This document shows, piece after piece, positions 1 to 10,295 of a stretch of 64,000 nt of DNA. The stretch spans positions 1,178,001 through 1,242,000 of the forward strand of contig CM049990.2 of the NCBI GenBank assembly GCA_016630955.3, in the 5' to 3' direction. This stretch comes from Didymella arachidicola. Its lineage: Eukaryota > Ascomycota > Dothideomycetes > Pleosporales > Didymellaceae. The translations under genes and the position numbers were made by a program. The notes beneath the pieces are model-generated. The model ran no database searches, was not told where the DNA came from, and worked only from the letters and a program-made list of their open reading frames with translations. How positions within the stretch are numbered: position 1 is the stretch's first letter; every line of letters begins with the position of its first letter.

Positions 1-31
1 GCAATCAGCAGAGATGTGCAATTCGCAGGAT

Positions 32-885
32 TTACCAGGCCGCCTCTACAGGCTGTACATCACCCGTGAATGACCAGACACCCTGCGAATTAACAGCATG
101 CACAATAACCTTCCGCGGCACATCCTGTCTCCTCGACGTCGTCGCAACCGTCGCCGAAGTTCCCTATCAAAGTCAGCACCTTGCCCACTCACTGCAGCAG
201 TCCGACATACCTGCACCCTCGCACCCCTCACATTGGAGTACGGATTCCCGACCTCATCCGTGCCGGTCGGATACTGCACAATGACCGAGTACGCCACCGC
301 ACCCTGGACATCACCCCAGCTCGCCTCAAAACCACCCGCGTCGTTCGCTCTCCGCAACGCAACGCCACCAACCTCCGCAGGCCGGGCTACACCACCTACG
401 ACACCGATTTGGCCTGTGGTGTACCGGTAGCTGGACGCCGAGCACGCGCTATTCGCACTCGTCGTGAAGAACCGCCAGCTCACAGGCGCCCGGCCGCCTC
501 TGCACACATCTGCAAACTCATGAACAGCAGTGAAAGCGCTCTGCCCCGGGAAACTCGTTAGGAAGTTGTTCCCGAGGTAAGGATAAAACGTATCGCTGAC
601 ACCGAAGCTGTTGAAGTCGCGCAGGGGCGCGTGTTCGACTTTGCTGCCGTCGGCGTAGGTTGCTTCGAAGGCCCATTGGACGCCGATGTAGCGGTCTTTG
701 GTTAGCGAGAGCTGTGCTGCGCAAGCGCCGAGATCAAAGGCTTTGAAGGCGGAGGGCGCGGCGTTGCTGCCGCATGTGTATGTCCAGGTTGTAGACTGCC
801 GTTTGGACAGCTCGAGGGGTGATGCTGCGGTGCAGGCGAACAGAGCTAGGAGGGAAAACACGTTCACAGACAACATGATGGTCAT
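32..885 (-). CDS. Secreted protein of unknown function, 268 aa, two exons
   Basis: Exons 885..211 and 163..32. The intron 210..164 (47 bases) has a GTATGT donor, a GCTGAC branch site and a TAG acceptor; without splicing the frame runs into Arg-rich nonsense, with it the C-terminus reads as ordinary protein ending at a TAA. Residues 1-21 are a hydrophobic signal peptide, followed by a Lys-Arg kexin site at 28-29, so the mature chain is probably secreted. Four cysteines in the first 150 mature residues could form two disulfides. The last ~90 residues (Trp, Val-Gln-Tyr, Asn-Ser-Gln pattern) look like a fibronectin-III-type fold, which is inference. Met4 is an alternative start. I do not recognise the family. 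Confidence 0.75.
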
Positions 886-1886
886 ATTGGAGGGACGACA
901 GTGAACCAGACTAGACAGCGAAAGCCCGAGCTATATACGCTGTCCGCGTTGAATACGAGGGGATGGGAAGCCCCATTGTCGATCCCAAAGCTTCCCCAGA
1001 AGACGAACACAGCATCCCAAGTTCTCTCAGCCAAGGAATTTTGTTCGAATGATCCCGCAACGACAAGACTTCCAAGTCGGCTATGCAGATCATCTTAGAT
1101 AGATGCGGTTCTAGCAAGGGATCCATCTCGGTCCGCTGCGACACAAAGAGTCTTGGCAACAGCGATCTTCGTTTCGCAAGCCACGCCGATTGTTCATCCC
1201 TGAAGAGTACGGCGTTCTAAGCGATGGACGTAACGCTGAGCGAGAGGAATTCCTACCTGCCAAGGATAGGTGTTCTGCTGACGACGTCACTCCCCGTGCA
1301 TTGCATTGCCCTTCTATGACACTCCCAAAGGCGGCCTATGCCGGTGCGGCGGAATCCGAATCTTCTCTATTTCAGATGGTTTGTATGTCAGGCTTTGATT
1401 AGCTGTAACAGAGAGAAATGTTTGTCCGGAACGCCCAGGACACATTCGTGCTCCAGCGCTACTTGCATCGTCTTCGATGTTCTTGCTTAAGGAATACTTT
1501 CTCGTGCGCCTGCATGCTCATGGCTGATAATGTACGGAGAAACGGAAGGTGCGTGGAACGGGCTCTTTTACACGGGAGCAGAGAGGTGGTGCGTTGCACT
1601 GGTCTTTCACCCTAATACAATCAATGTTCTTCCGCGAAAATCCAGGTATGGCAGGTAGTGGTGGAGACGAACGACCCAGTGTATATGATATGATATGCGT
1701 TTCCAGCAGGACCCCAATGTCACACAGTTCCAAAGTCAGTAGTGGTCAGGGTTTATTACACAGCACGTCAAATACAGATGCCAACGTGCTCGTTACGCCA
1801 TGCAGAGCTGCTAATACAATTTAATCTTCGCCCGTCACTTTCGCCACACCAGCCCAACACCCCCGAATCAACGCCTCTCCGCACCT
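886..1886. other. Intergenic, 1.0 kb
   Basis: Lies upstream of the secreted protein and downstream of MET12. It holds only short ORFs of 60-90 codons on both strands with no family resemblance. No repeat or RNA gene was seen. Confidence 0.5.
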
Positions 1887-3901
1887 TTACGCTCCCAGGA
1901 ACTCCCACAGCCCATTCCCCTCGACAAAATCACCCCAGATAACATTAACCAACCAGACATCATTCCTCGTCTGCCTCAACAACTTCCCCGTCGCACTCTG
2001 AGTGGGGTAAATGCGCTGCCACTCCTGCCAGATACTAAACGCCTCGTCCCTCCAACTCCTAAAACTGACAGCCTCGATGATAGTCGGCGTGACGATCTCC
2101 TTGCCCGCAAACGTACCCCACGTAACGGGATTCACGGCGTCTTCGTGGCTGGCTTCAAAGTCGCCCGCGGCGTTGCCCGCGAAATACGTAATCTGCTCGT
2201 GGGCGTCGAGACGGGGTTTCAGCTGCGCAAACGCAGCCGAGGGTATGAAGAATTCGACAAAGGGCTTCTGGAAGACGTAGCCGTTCTTTGGGCCCCAGCC
2301 GAAGACGGGGTCGGTGGAGCGGACGCCGTTGACGGCGGGCTGGGAGGCTACTGTCCACCAGCCTTTTGCGTTGAGGGCGAGGAGCTGGGGGGCGATGGCT
2401 TTTGTCTCCTCGCTGAGGGTTTGTTCGCTCCATGGTAGGGCTTCTAGAGTGCCTTCGATGTGGCGCTTGAATAGGTTGGATATGTCGTCTTGCGTCACTG
2501 GGTGGCCCCAGAGCTTGAGTGCGGATGCGTTAGAGACGTGGAGAGTTGGGCCGTAACCGTCGATCTCTCCGAAGGCGGGCGAGCGTGCATCACCCCAGCG
2601 ACCGTTGGGGAAGTCGTCCCATGTCGCTTCGCGGCCAAGGGAGCCTTCGCCTTCCGAGATGGCTAGTGTGTTCGCACGTGTGTTGACGGGTCCGCGAGGG
2701 ATGCCGGCCTCGGTGTCGGACGTCTCCCAGGACTGGTTGGACTTTGACGCTGATAACTGTTCTCGAATGACTCGGTTGTGTGGGCTTGAGTAAGACGACA
2801 GTCGCCGCCGCCCCTTGTTCGATGGCACGTCGTTCGGAGGCTCCAGATTGATGGCTGGCGTTGTCTCGATCGCATTCTCATCATCCTCAGAAGGCAATAA
2901 CCCAATCAGATGTGTGTCTTCCAGAATGTGCGACACAGCCTTCTCAAGGTTCAGCGTGTAGAAATGGAATCCTCGCCGGGCGGTATCTGGCCGCGCCTTG
3001 ATGTGCTCCACCATCTCGCTCAGAATCTTAACACCGACCTTCTTCACCAGGTCGTCGTCGGCCTTGACAGCATCCAGCCTCGCCAAGATATCTGCCGGCA
3101 GATTTGCGTGGCTCAGTTTCGTGGTTCGCCTCAGGATCGAGTAACTCTGGATGGGCATCAAACCGGGAATGATGGGTATTGTCTTGAAGGCGCCACTCTC
3201 GTGGTGCCTCAACGTCCTCTCAAACTCGTCGTACTTGTCCACATCATAGAAAAGCTGCGTCATGATGAAGTCTGCGCCAGCCTGCGTCTTCTCGACCAGG
3301 TACGGTATGTCGTAGCTCGGGTTCTGGTGCTCGGGGTGGCTCTCATCCGAGTGGCCCTCAGGGTACGCAGCGACACCAACACAGAAGTAGTCGCCGTACT
3401 GCTTCCTAATATACCGAACCAAATCAATCGCCCAGGTAAAGTCCTTATTCGAATCCTGCTCTGGCGACTTGTCCTCGTCCCTATACTCATCGCTGCGCGG
3501 CGCATCACCCCGCAGAGCAAGAATATTGCGAATCCCAAGCACCTTCGCCTGCTCGAGCGCTTCATCAATAAGGCCGCGGTCCATATTCGTGCACGTCAGG
3601 TGCAGACACGTAGTCAGGCCCAACTGGCGCTGGCATATCTCCGCGAGCTCCAAGGACTTTGTCGCCGTCGACCCCCCCGCGCCCCACGTAACAGTCACAA
3701 AGAGCGGGCGCAGAGCCTGGGACATGCGCTCAAGACGGCTCTGCAGGTTCGCGAAGCCCTGCGCTCATATCAGCATGTGCGGGACGCTCGTGTGCAGCGC
3801 GGTGTGGGGCATACCATTGCTGTTTTGGGCGGGAAGAACTCCAGCGAGAAGTAGTGTGCGCCATCGGGCAGGGCGTTGATCTTATCCGTGATCTTCTCCA
3901 T
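1887..3901 (-). CDS. MET12: Methylenetetrahydrofolate reductase, MET12 type, 652 aa
   Basis: Reduces 5,10-methylene-THF to 5-methyl-THF, the methyl donor for methionine synthesis, in the cytosol. Exons 3901..3815 (29 codons) and 3758..1887; the intron 3814..3759 (56 bases) runs from GTATGC to GCAG and splicing restores the family N-terminus continuous with the catalytic barrel. The N-terminal half is the FAD-binding TIM barrel (Phe-Phe-Pro-Pro-Lys near residue 24, Thr-Trp-Gly-Ala-Gly-Gly near 54, the Ala-Leu-Arg-Gly-Asp motif). The C-terminal half, beginning at Thr-Trp-Asp-Asp-Phe-Pro-Asn-Gly-Arg, is the eukaryotic regulatory domain where S-adenosylmethionine binds in homologues. Sequence pattern is closer to yeast Met12 than to Met13; most fungi carry both, so a MET13 gene should lie elsewhere. 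Divergent from the amidohydrolase. Confidence 0.93.
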
Positions 3902-4726
3902 GGCGGGATTGTGCTGGCGTCGCGGAGAAGAAGTGGTGGTGGGAGGTGCGCAGAGGCATGGCGGCGGATGATGGGGTTGTGAATGAGGGCAGAGCTGTGG
4001 CAGAGAAAGCGCGTGTGGGGCTGCCGCGATCGGCGAGCGGGATTGTGCTGCTTGATCGAGATGCGGGTGCCACCTTCTACCAGACAGCTCCGCGCGCCCA
4101 CGCTTGTTCACTCTGATGTTCTGCTGCAGGTCATAGTTATGTGCGTGCAGATGGGTGGTGTGATGGATATCAATGCAGTTTACGGTCTTGAGCTTCACTC
4201 GAACGGGTCTCACATGGACGCCCCTCCATGCCCCTCCTGATCCCTGTCATCCCGCACTGCGGCTTCACACTCCAAGGTTCCTGACTTGCTGGTTGATTTG
4301 GTTTTGTCACTGTCTGTATGGTAGTCTCGAAGATTCAGTCTTTTCATTTCAAAGGCAGTAGAGTTCAGGCTGGTGCAAACAGACGATAGAGAGTAAACAT
4401 TCACATCATTGTCACCAGTATTGATGGCTGTATCGCCGTCTCCTGCTCATCGACAATGGCAGCAATCCATTCGAAGACTTGCTGTGCAACAATAACGACC
4501 TGTACACACACCTGCAGGCCAACACCGACCTGACCCGGGTTTCTCGGAGCGGGGTACCGAGAGCCTCAAGCCAGCGCGATGTGTCGAACATACGGGTATA
4601 TATCATGCATATCCAGTTTGAAGCCTTCATACCTAGAGTACTTAGTATCATCAGCCCATGCCATTTGCTCAATACGACTACAAAACACCTCTCGAAACGA
4701 CCGCACACGCGTGATTCCCGTCCATA
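3902..4726. promoter_or_regulatory. Divergent intergenic region MET12/amidohydrolase, 825 bp
   Basis: Separates two head-to-head genes, so it should contain both promoters. Only short ORFs without coding character are present. I could not name a specific transcription-factor site. Confidence 0.4.
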
Positions 4727-5800
4727 ATGCTACTACCATCCAGAATAGACGTACACTCCCACTTCCTCCCGCCCTTCTACCGCGAAGCACTATCCAACAA
4801 CGGACACTCCCATCCGGATGGCATGCCCGCCATCCCCCCGTGGTCCAAGGCCGCCCACCTCGAAATGATGGCCACCGCCAACGTCACAAAATCCATCCTC
4901 TCCATCTCCTCGCCGGGAGTGCACATCACGCCCAACGCCGCGCTAACGCGGAGCTTGACGCGCGAATGCAACGCCTACGCCGCGTCTCTGGCACGTGAGG
5001 AGCCGGAGAGGTTTGGATTCTGGGCTGCGCTGCCGTTGCCGGATGTAGATGCGAGTCTGGAGGAGGTGGAGAGGGTGGTGGGGGAGGGGTGTGAGGGGTA
5101 TGGGCTGATGACGAATTATGCGGGGATGTATGTTGGGGATGCGAGATTTGATCGGGTGTTTGCTAGGTTGAATGAGTTGGGGGCGACGGTGTTTGTTCAT
5201 CCGACGAAGCCGTGCACGCATATCGAGCAGTGTGGCGGCGGAACGGGAGAGCGAGAGGCGGTGAGGGAGGAGAAAGTAGATGCCACGCCCTTCGGTACGC
5301 AGTACCCGGTGCCCATCTTTGAGTTCTTCTTCGACACTGCGCGCGCGGTCGTGAATCTCTTCGCTTCGGGGACGGTCGATGCATGTCCGAACGTAACGTT
5401 CATTATCCCGCATGCCGGCGGCGCCCTGCCACCTCTTCTCACTCGCTTTATCCAGTTTTCGTCCGTCGTGCCTGGCGGCCGGCGCTTGGACGCGGCGAGA
5501 GTGCGTGCCCAGCTAGACTCACAGTTCTACTTTGACCTGGCGGGATTTGTTTTCGATGGCGACGAGGGCGGGCAGGGACAGCTGAAGGCGCTTGTGGAGG
5601 GGTTTGACATTGGGTGGGAGAGGTTGGTGTATGGAAGTGATTTCCCGTTTACACAGACGCGGTTCGTGGAAAGGTTTGCTGAGAGGATGAGGGATGGGTT
5701 GGAGTGTCTGTTTGATGAGGAGCAAAGGGCGATGGTGTATGAGGGGAATGCGAGGACGTTGCTGGAAAGAAATAAAAGTAAGAAAGGTGCGAGCCTGTAA
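4727..5800 (+). CDS. Amidohydrolase-family decarboxylase-like protein, 357 aa
   Basis: Single exon. Amidohydrolase-2 (ACMSD-like) TIM-barrel family, whose members include aminocarboxymuconate-semialdehyde decarboxylase and fungal 6-methylsalicylate decarboxylases. The metal-binding His-x-His motif is at residues 10-12 (Asp-Val-His-Ser-His), a second metal His follows in Phe-Val-His-Pro-Thr near 158, a third in Ile-Pro-His-Ala-Gly-Gly near 230, and the catalytic Asp in Tyr-Gly-Ser-Asp-Phe-Pro near 304. All key residues are present, so the enzyme is probably active, non-oxidatively decarboxylating a small aromatic or muconate acid; the substrate cannot be read from sequence. No polyketide synthase lies beside it. 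It ends 60 bases from the 3' end of the convergent dehydrogenase. Confidence 0.85.
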   Translation: MLLPSRIDVHSHFLPPFYREALSNNGHSHPDGMPAIPPWSKAAHLEMMATANVTKSILSISSPGVHITPNAALTRSLTRECNAYAASLAREEPERFGFWAALPLPDVDASLEEVERVVGEGCEGYGLMTNYAGMYVGDARFDRVFARLNELGATVFVHPTKPCTHIEQCGGGTGEREAVREEKVDATPFGTQYPVPIFEFFFDTARAVVNLFASGTVDACPNVTFIIPHAGGALPPLLTRFIQFSSVVPGGRRLDAARVRAQLDSQFYFDLAGFVFDGDEGGQGQLKALVEGFDIGWERLVYGSDFPFTQTRFVERFAERMRDGLECLFDEEQRAMVYEGNARTLLERNKSKKGASL

Positions 5801-5860
5801 TTATGGGCTGTGACTTAGGAAAGAAGAGGAGTAGGAATGGTCTAATAATACAGGATGGAT

Positions 5861-7675
5861 TTAAATATACTTGTACGGGTTCATGATACCCTTCTGCGAT
5901 GGAATTAGCGATCGCCGATGCTGTCAAAGTACGTCTACTCACGGGATCGTAGAGATCCTTGATTTGCTTCATCAGCTTCATCATCGTCTCGTTCTTGCTG
6001 TAGCTGACGTATGGCTTCTTGGTCACACCGAGGCCATGCTCGGCACTGATACTGCCGCTCCTCTTCTGGACCCATTCGTACACAAAGGGCTCGAGCTGCT
6101 TCTCCACAGCCTTGTCGAATCTTCGTGTGGGGATGTTCAAGTGCAGGTTGGCATCACCCATGTGGCCGTAGCCAACGACGTCGACAACGGGGTAGTCGGG
6201 TCCATCGCCGACGAGGCCGGCTTCCGTCAGGCGGTCCCTGGTGTCGTTGACGATGTCGTAGAGCTCTGAGATGGGGATTGACAGATCGTACTTGTAGACA
6301 CCGCCCTCATGGCCGAGTACCTCCGTAATACCTTCTCGCCATGACCACAGTTCCTGGATTTGAGTTTGGTTGTCGGCCAAGGTACCGTCAAGCACAATCT
6401 CGGTCTCCATGACGTGCTCTAGGAAAGCTTGCAGTTTCTGGTAATATTAGCTACTGGTGAGATTTTCTCTGTTATAATAACTGTCTTACCTCAGCGTCAT
6501 GGTCAGTGTTCGACCCACTTGTTTCGACTAAGCAGTAGAAGGGGTACTCGCCCTCAAGAGGCATCTTCTTGCCAGTCACTTTGTTGACGAGCTTCTGCGT
6601 GCGGCCATCCATGAGCTCGAAAGCAGACAGAATCTCAGCCAGCTGGCCCTTGGCTGTACGATAAGCCTCCTGGACCTTCTCGAAGCTCTCCAAGCCAAAG
6701 TACGCCACATTGACAGCCTGCGATCGTGCCGCGCACTGGATCGAAACGGCTGTGATGATGCCAATGGTGCCCTCGGCACCAATAAACAGCTGCTTCAGGT
6801 CGTATCCGGTGTTGTTCTTGCGGAGGGTGCAGAGATCATTGACGATAGTGCCATCTGGGAGGACAGCCTCGATACCCAGGACGTTGCCGTGGAGACTGCC
6901 GTATCGAAGAAGGCGCAATCCACCGGCGTTCGTCGCAACGTTGCCACCGATTTGACAAGAACCCTTTGCGCCAAGATCGAGAGGGAAGATGTGGTTTCGC
7001 TCCGCCAAGTAGTTGTCAGCATTTTCGAGGATGACACCAGCATCAGCGACTAGGATTCCAGAAACTTGATCGAAAGAGCGAATCTTGTTCATCTTTTGCA
7101 GGTTGATGACAATTTCATCGAAGACGGGGACGGATCCGCCAACGAGGCCAGAGTTGCCTCCTTGCGGCACGACAGCGAGCATGTTATCATTGCAGTACTT
7201 CAGGATCTTGCTGAGTTCCTCCTTGTTGCTTGGCTTCAAGACGAGTTGGGTGTGGCCACGGAACTTGCGCATCCAGTCACTGTTGTAAGATTCGATGTCT
7301 TCGCTGGCATCTTTCGTTACGCCGTCAATGACAGCAGAGTCCGATCCTACAACCTCCTTGAAGTACTTCACATGCTCTTCTGTGAGCTTAGCAAATTTCG
7401 GGTCTCTCTTGATATCAGGATATCTACCAGGGTCAGATTTTAACATCGATGTTATTTCCGGACATGGCCACATACGACTCTGAGGTGAACTTGATCGTTT
7501 TTGTAGGAGCCGGGCCATCCAGGCCACCCTTTGAATCTGGCTGGTGAGGTTCCGATGTCGCCGAAGTTATTCTTCTTACTTGTGGTGCCAATCTTAAGCA
7601 TTGAATGCGCGGCACGGGACGAGCAGACAACGCACTGTGTCGCAAAGACGATACAAAACGCGAAGAAGCCGCCAT
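5861..7675 (-). CDS. Mitochondrial D-2-hydroxyglutarate/D-lactate dehydrogenase (FAD), 553 aa
   Basis: Four exons: 7675..7476, 7423..6490, 6437..5943, 5893..5861. The introns are 52, 52 and 49 bases, each with a clear donor and acceptor; the last exon encodes only the typical C-terminal ten residues ending Pro-Tyr-Lys-Tyr-Ile. Residues 1-40 are rich in Arg/Ser/Ala and lack acids: a mitochondrial presequence. The FAD-binding PCMH domain has Pro-Gln-Gly-Gly-Asn-Ser-Gly-Leu-Val-Gly-Gly and Gly-Gly-Asn-Val-Ala-Thr-Asn-Ala-Gly-Gly; the C-terminal FAD-oxidase domain has His-Met-Gly-Asp-Ala-Asn-Leu-His and Ala-Glu-His-Gly-Leu-Gly. The family (yeast Dld2/Dld3, human D2HGDH) oxidises D-2-hydroxyacids; overall pattern favours D-2-hydroxyglutarate, but D-lactate cannot be excluded. 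Divergent from PRE6 across 270 bases. Confidence 0.9.
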
Positions 7676-7945
7676 AACGCAAATAAAAAGGGAAAGAATG
7701 AAGAGCGGGGGAGTTTCGCGATGCGCCTCTTGGGAGATTCATGGTCGATTTCGGGATGACATAAGACAGAGAGGCACGAGCCATGTGCTTGGCGCGGCCA
7801 GGCAAGAGCAACGACGCGGACAGCTCCACAAGCTCCGAGCATCGATTGCCGCCATACACAATCCCCGCGCCATTTCACCTCGACATCGACGTTTACGCGG
7901 CCTCCGTTTTGAGAAAGCTTACGATACACTTCTGCAACATTCACG
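7676..7945. promoter_or_regulatory. Bidirectional promoter, D-2HG dehydrogenase / PRE6
   Basis: 270 bases between two divergent start codons, so both transcripts must begin here. No TATA box or named site is evident. Confidence 0.5.
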
Positions 7946-8909
7946 ATGGCATCTGGCTACGATCGCGCGCTCTCAGGTACAACTAAGCTATCACTGCATC
8001 ATCAAGGTGGTAGCTAACTCAGGCAGTCTTCAGTCCAGACGGCCACGTCTTCCAGGTCGAATATGCACTCGAGGCCGTCAAGCGAGGTGCGCTATTATCA
8101 GCGTCAGCGGGTGACAGTGCATAGCTAATACCCCGCAGGAACATGCGCGGTCGGTGTCAAGGGCGCTGACATTGTCGTGCTGGGATGTGAGAAGAGGTCG
8201 GCGATGAAGCTCCAAGACACACGCATTACGCCATCCAAGATCTGCCTCGTAGACAACCACGTTGCGCTCGCGTTCGCCGGACTCAACGCCGATGCCCGCA
8301 TTCTCGTCGACAAGGCCCGCCTGGAGGCACAATCACATCGTCTCACCGTCGAGGACCCTGTGTCGATAGAGTACATCACCAAGTACGTTGCCGGCGTGCA
8401 GCAGCGGTACACACAGAGTGGTGGCGTCCGGCCGTTTGGCATCAGTACGCTCATTGTTGGCTTCGACCCCAACGACAAGACGCCGCGCCTGTACCAGACG
8501 GAGCCTTCTGGTATCTACTCGGCATGGTAAGCGTCTATGTGTACTAGTATACGGCAGTATGTTGACTCTAAGTAGGAAGGCAAACGCGATCGGGCGGTCG
8601 AGCAAGACAGTCCGCGAGTTCCTTGAGCGCAACCACAAGGAGGGCATGGACCGGGAAGAGACGATCAAGCTCACAATCAAGTCACTGCTGGAGGTGGTGC
8701 AGACAGGCGCCAAGAACATCGAGATCGCCATCTCGGCACCAGGCAAGCCGCTCGAGATGTTGCCTGTGGAGGACATTGAGAAGTACGTCGAGAACATCAA
8801 CACAGAGAAGCAGGAGGAGGCGGCGAGCAGGAGACCCGGAAGGCCTGCGGGCAGTGGCGCACTGCCTACACGCCCGACGCCGGCTGAGGGCTCGGGCTCC
8901 GGGGCGTAA
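7946..8909 (+). CDS. PRE6: 20S proteasome subunit alpha-4 (Pre6/PSMA7), 270 aa
   Basis: Four exons: 7946..7976, 8027..8086, 8139..8526, 8576..8909. The introns are 50, 52 and 49 bases with GCTAAC, GCTAAT and TTGACT branch-like sites. Splicing gives the alpha-subunit N-terminal signature (Gly-Tyr-Asp-Arg-Ala-Leu-Ser-Val-Phe-Ser-Pro-Asp-Gly-His, then Gln-Val-Glu-Tyr-Ala-Leu-Glu-Ala-Val) that forms the gate of the core-particle alpha ring. The body is the Ntn-hydrolase fold without a catalytic Thr, as expected for an alpha subunit. The last ~25 residues are a Pro/Gly/Ser-rich tail longer than in yeast. Being intron-split three times within 650 bases, the first 30 codons are invisible to simple ORF search. 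Confidence 0.95.
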
Positions 8910-9146
8910 GAAAGTAACGAATGACGGGACAAATGAGGTAACGGCGTGTCGGTGGTAGACTCTACTCATTGATGATGATGTACTGGTGGTGCATTGCACT
9001 CTGCTAGCGGTCAATAGATGGCACATGTAGCCTATCCCCTCGTCGGTCCCCCCCTCATGCTTGGTAGCAGCGCTCGTCTCGACTCGGCGCTGTCGTGTGA
9101 CATGGTGTCTTTTATGTTGTTGTGCATGGCGAATTCCTCTCGAACC

Positions 9147-9651
9147 TCAGCCCAGCCTATTCGCCGCGTCCTCAACATCGAAGATAGTCCGCTGATCCTT
9201 CTGCCTCTGCCTCTCGTCCTTGATCATACGATTATCAACACGCGCATCCTCGCCCTCGACATTCAGCGAGGCCTTGGGCGTGAGCGCATCCAGAACGAAG
9301 TGGTTGTCGCAGTGCGGGCAGTACTCGTCGCTGTTTTACTATCAGCCTCTTGCCATGCTACCCCGTATGCCTTCTGTCCCAGTATGTATTGTGTCCACTC
9401 ACCTGTCCTCAAACTCGCGCGCGTCCTTGCGGAACGCCTTCCGGCACTTTTTGCAGATGAATACCATCTCGAAGCTTTGTAGGAGTGGGTGGTCGGCCTG
9501 CTCTTGGTGGCATTCGGCGCAGTCGAACCATTTTTTGCAGCAGGGCGAGCGGATCGAGACTTGGGCGTTGAGGACGTGTTTGCTTGGGCGGTGTTAGTGG
9601 GTGTGGTAGGCCCCGGGGGGGGGGGGGGGGGGGAAGGGTGGCTTACCACAT
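9147..9651 (-). CDS. CHY zinc-finger protein (Hot13-like), 122 aa
   Basis: Exons 9651..9647 (ATG plus two bases), 9582..9403 and 9330..9147. Splicing of intron 9646..9583 rebuilds a Cys codon across the junction, giving the start Met-Cys-Lys-His and the first zinc ligand. The rest has paired cysteines/histidines: Cys-Cys-Lys-Lys-Trp-Phe-Asp-Cys-x-x-Cys-His, then Cys-Lys-Lys-Cys, then Cys-Pro-His-Cys-Asp-Asn-His. Family: CHY zinc finger; yeast Hot13 acts in the mitochondrial intermembrane-space oxidative-folding relay, but this form lacks a targeting signal and its role is uncertain. Intron 1 (64 bases) contains a 19-base homopolymer. Intron 2 is 9402..9331. Tail-to-tail with PRE6. Confidence 0.85.
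9615..9633. repeat. Poly-G run of 19 inside an intron
   Basis: Nineteen consecutive G on the + strand, read as poly-C in the sense of the CHY gene, filling the space between donor and branch site of its first intron. Length is liable to slippage and sequencing error. Confidence 0.9.
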
Positions 9652-10295
9652 GTTGGGTGTGGCTGGGGCGGTGGTGTGAGGGGTGTTTCTGGTGTTTCTG
9701 GTGTTTGGGAATTGTAAGGCGGCTGGCTGCTGGTGACGGCGGCCGCAGGAAAGGGTTTGGAACAAGGAATGAATGAGGGCTCCGCGGCGGGCTGGCTCAG
9801 GCACGGAGCATGGATCGAGGCAGTGACTCTCGCCCAGATTCTTACTGCGGTACACGCCCAGGACGTTATTCACGGCGCCCGCAGTTTCGTGGCGGATCTG
9901 CCAGGGCACGGCCGCGCGCCCTGAAACGCGGCCGCAACGACCCCACGCATCAGCCGGCGATCCTTGCAGTGGGCAGCATTCTTAGCACAGGCACCGTTCC
10001 GTCCACGCGTCGCCGGCTCTCAGCACCAACGTTGCTTTGCCAGCGTGAATCCCCCGTCAGAGCATCTGTGAGACACTCATACAAACACACAATCCCTCGC
10101 CAGCCACCCAGACCACGTCTCCGCCCGATGAACCCCCGCGCATGACGGCCAGCTCCACTCCCGCCCGCACTCCGCCCGGCGCCCAATGAACAGCTTCACG
10201 GCGGTCGATGAAGAGCGCAGGACCCCTTCCGGCGCCGGCTGACCAGGAGGAACAGAGGAACACACACGGAACCCGACTCGGACACGGCCGTGGAC
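9652..10295. promoter_or_regulatory. Divergent intergenic region, CHY gene / phosphatase
   Basis: 644 bases between two head-to-head starts; holds both promoters and 5' leaders. ORFs here lack coding character. A stop at 10209..10211 closes the phosphatase frame upstream of its ATG. Confidence 0.4.

Noticed and set aside
2910..3854. 314-codon ORF on + opposite MET12
   Set aside because: Exact antisense shadow of the conserved reductase; no family features and it crosses the confirmed MET12 intron.
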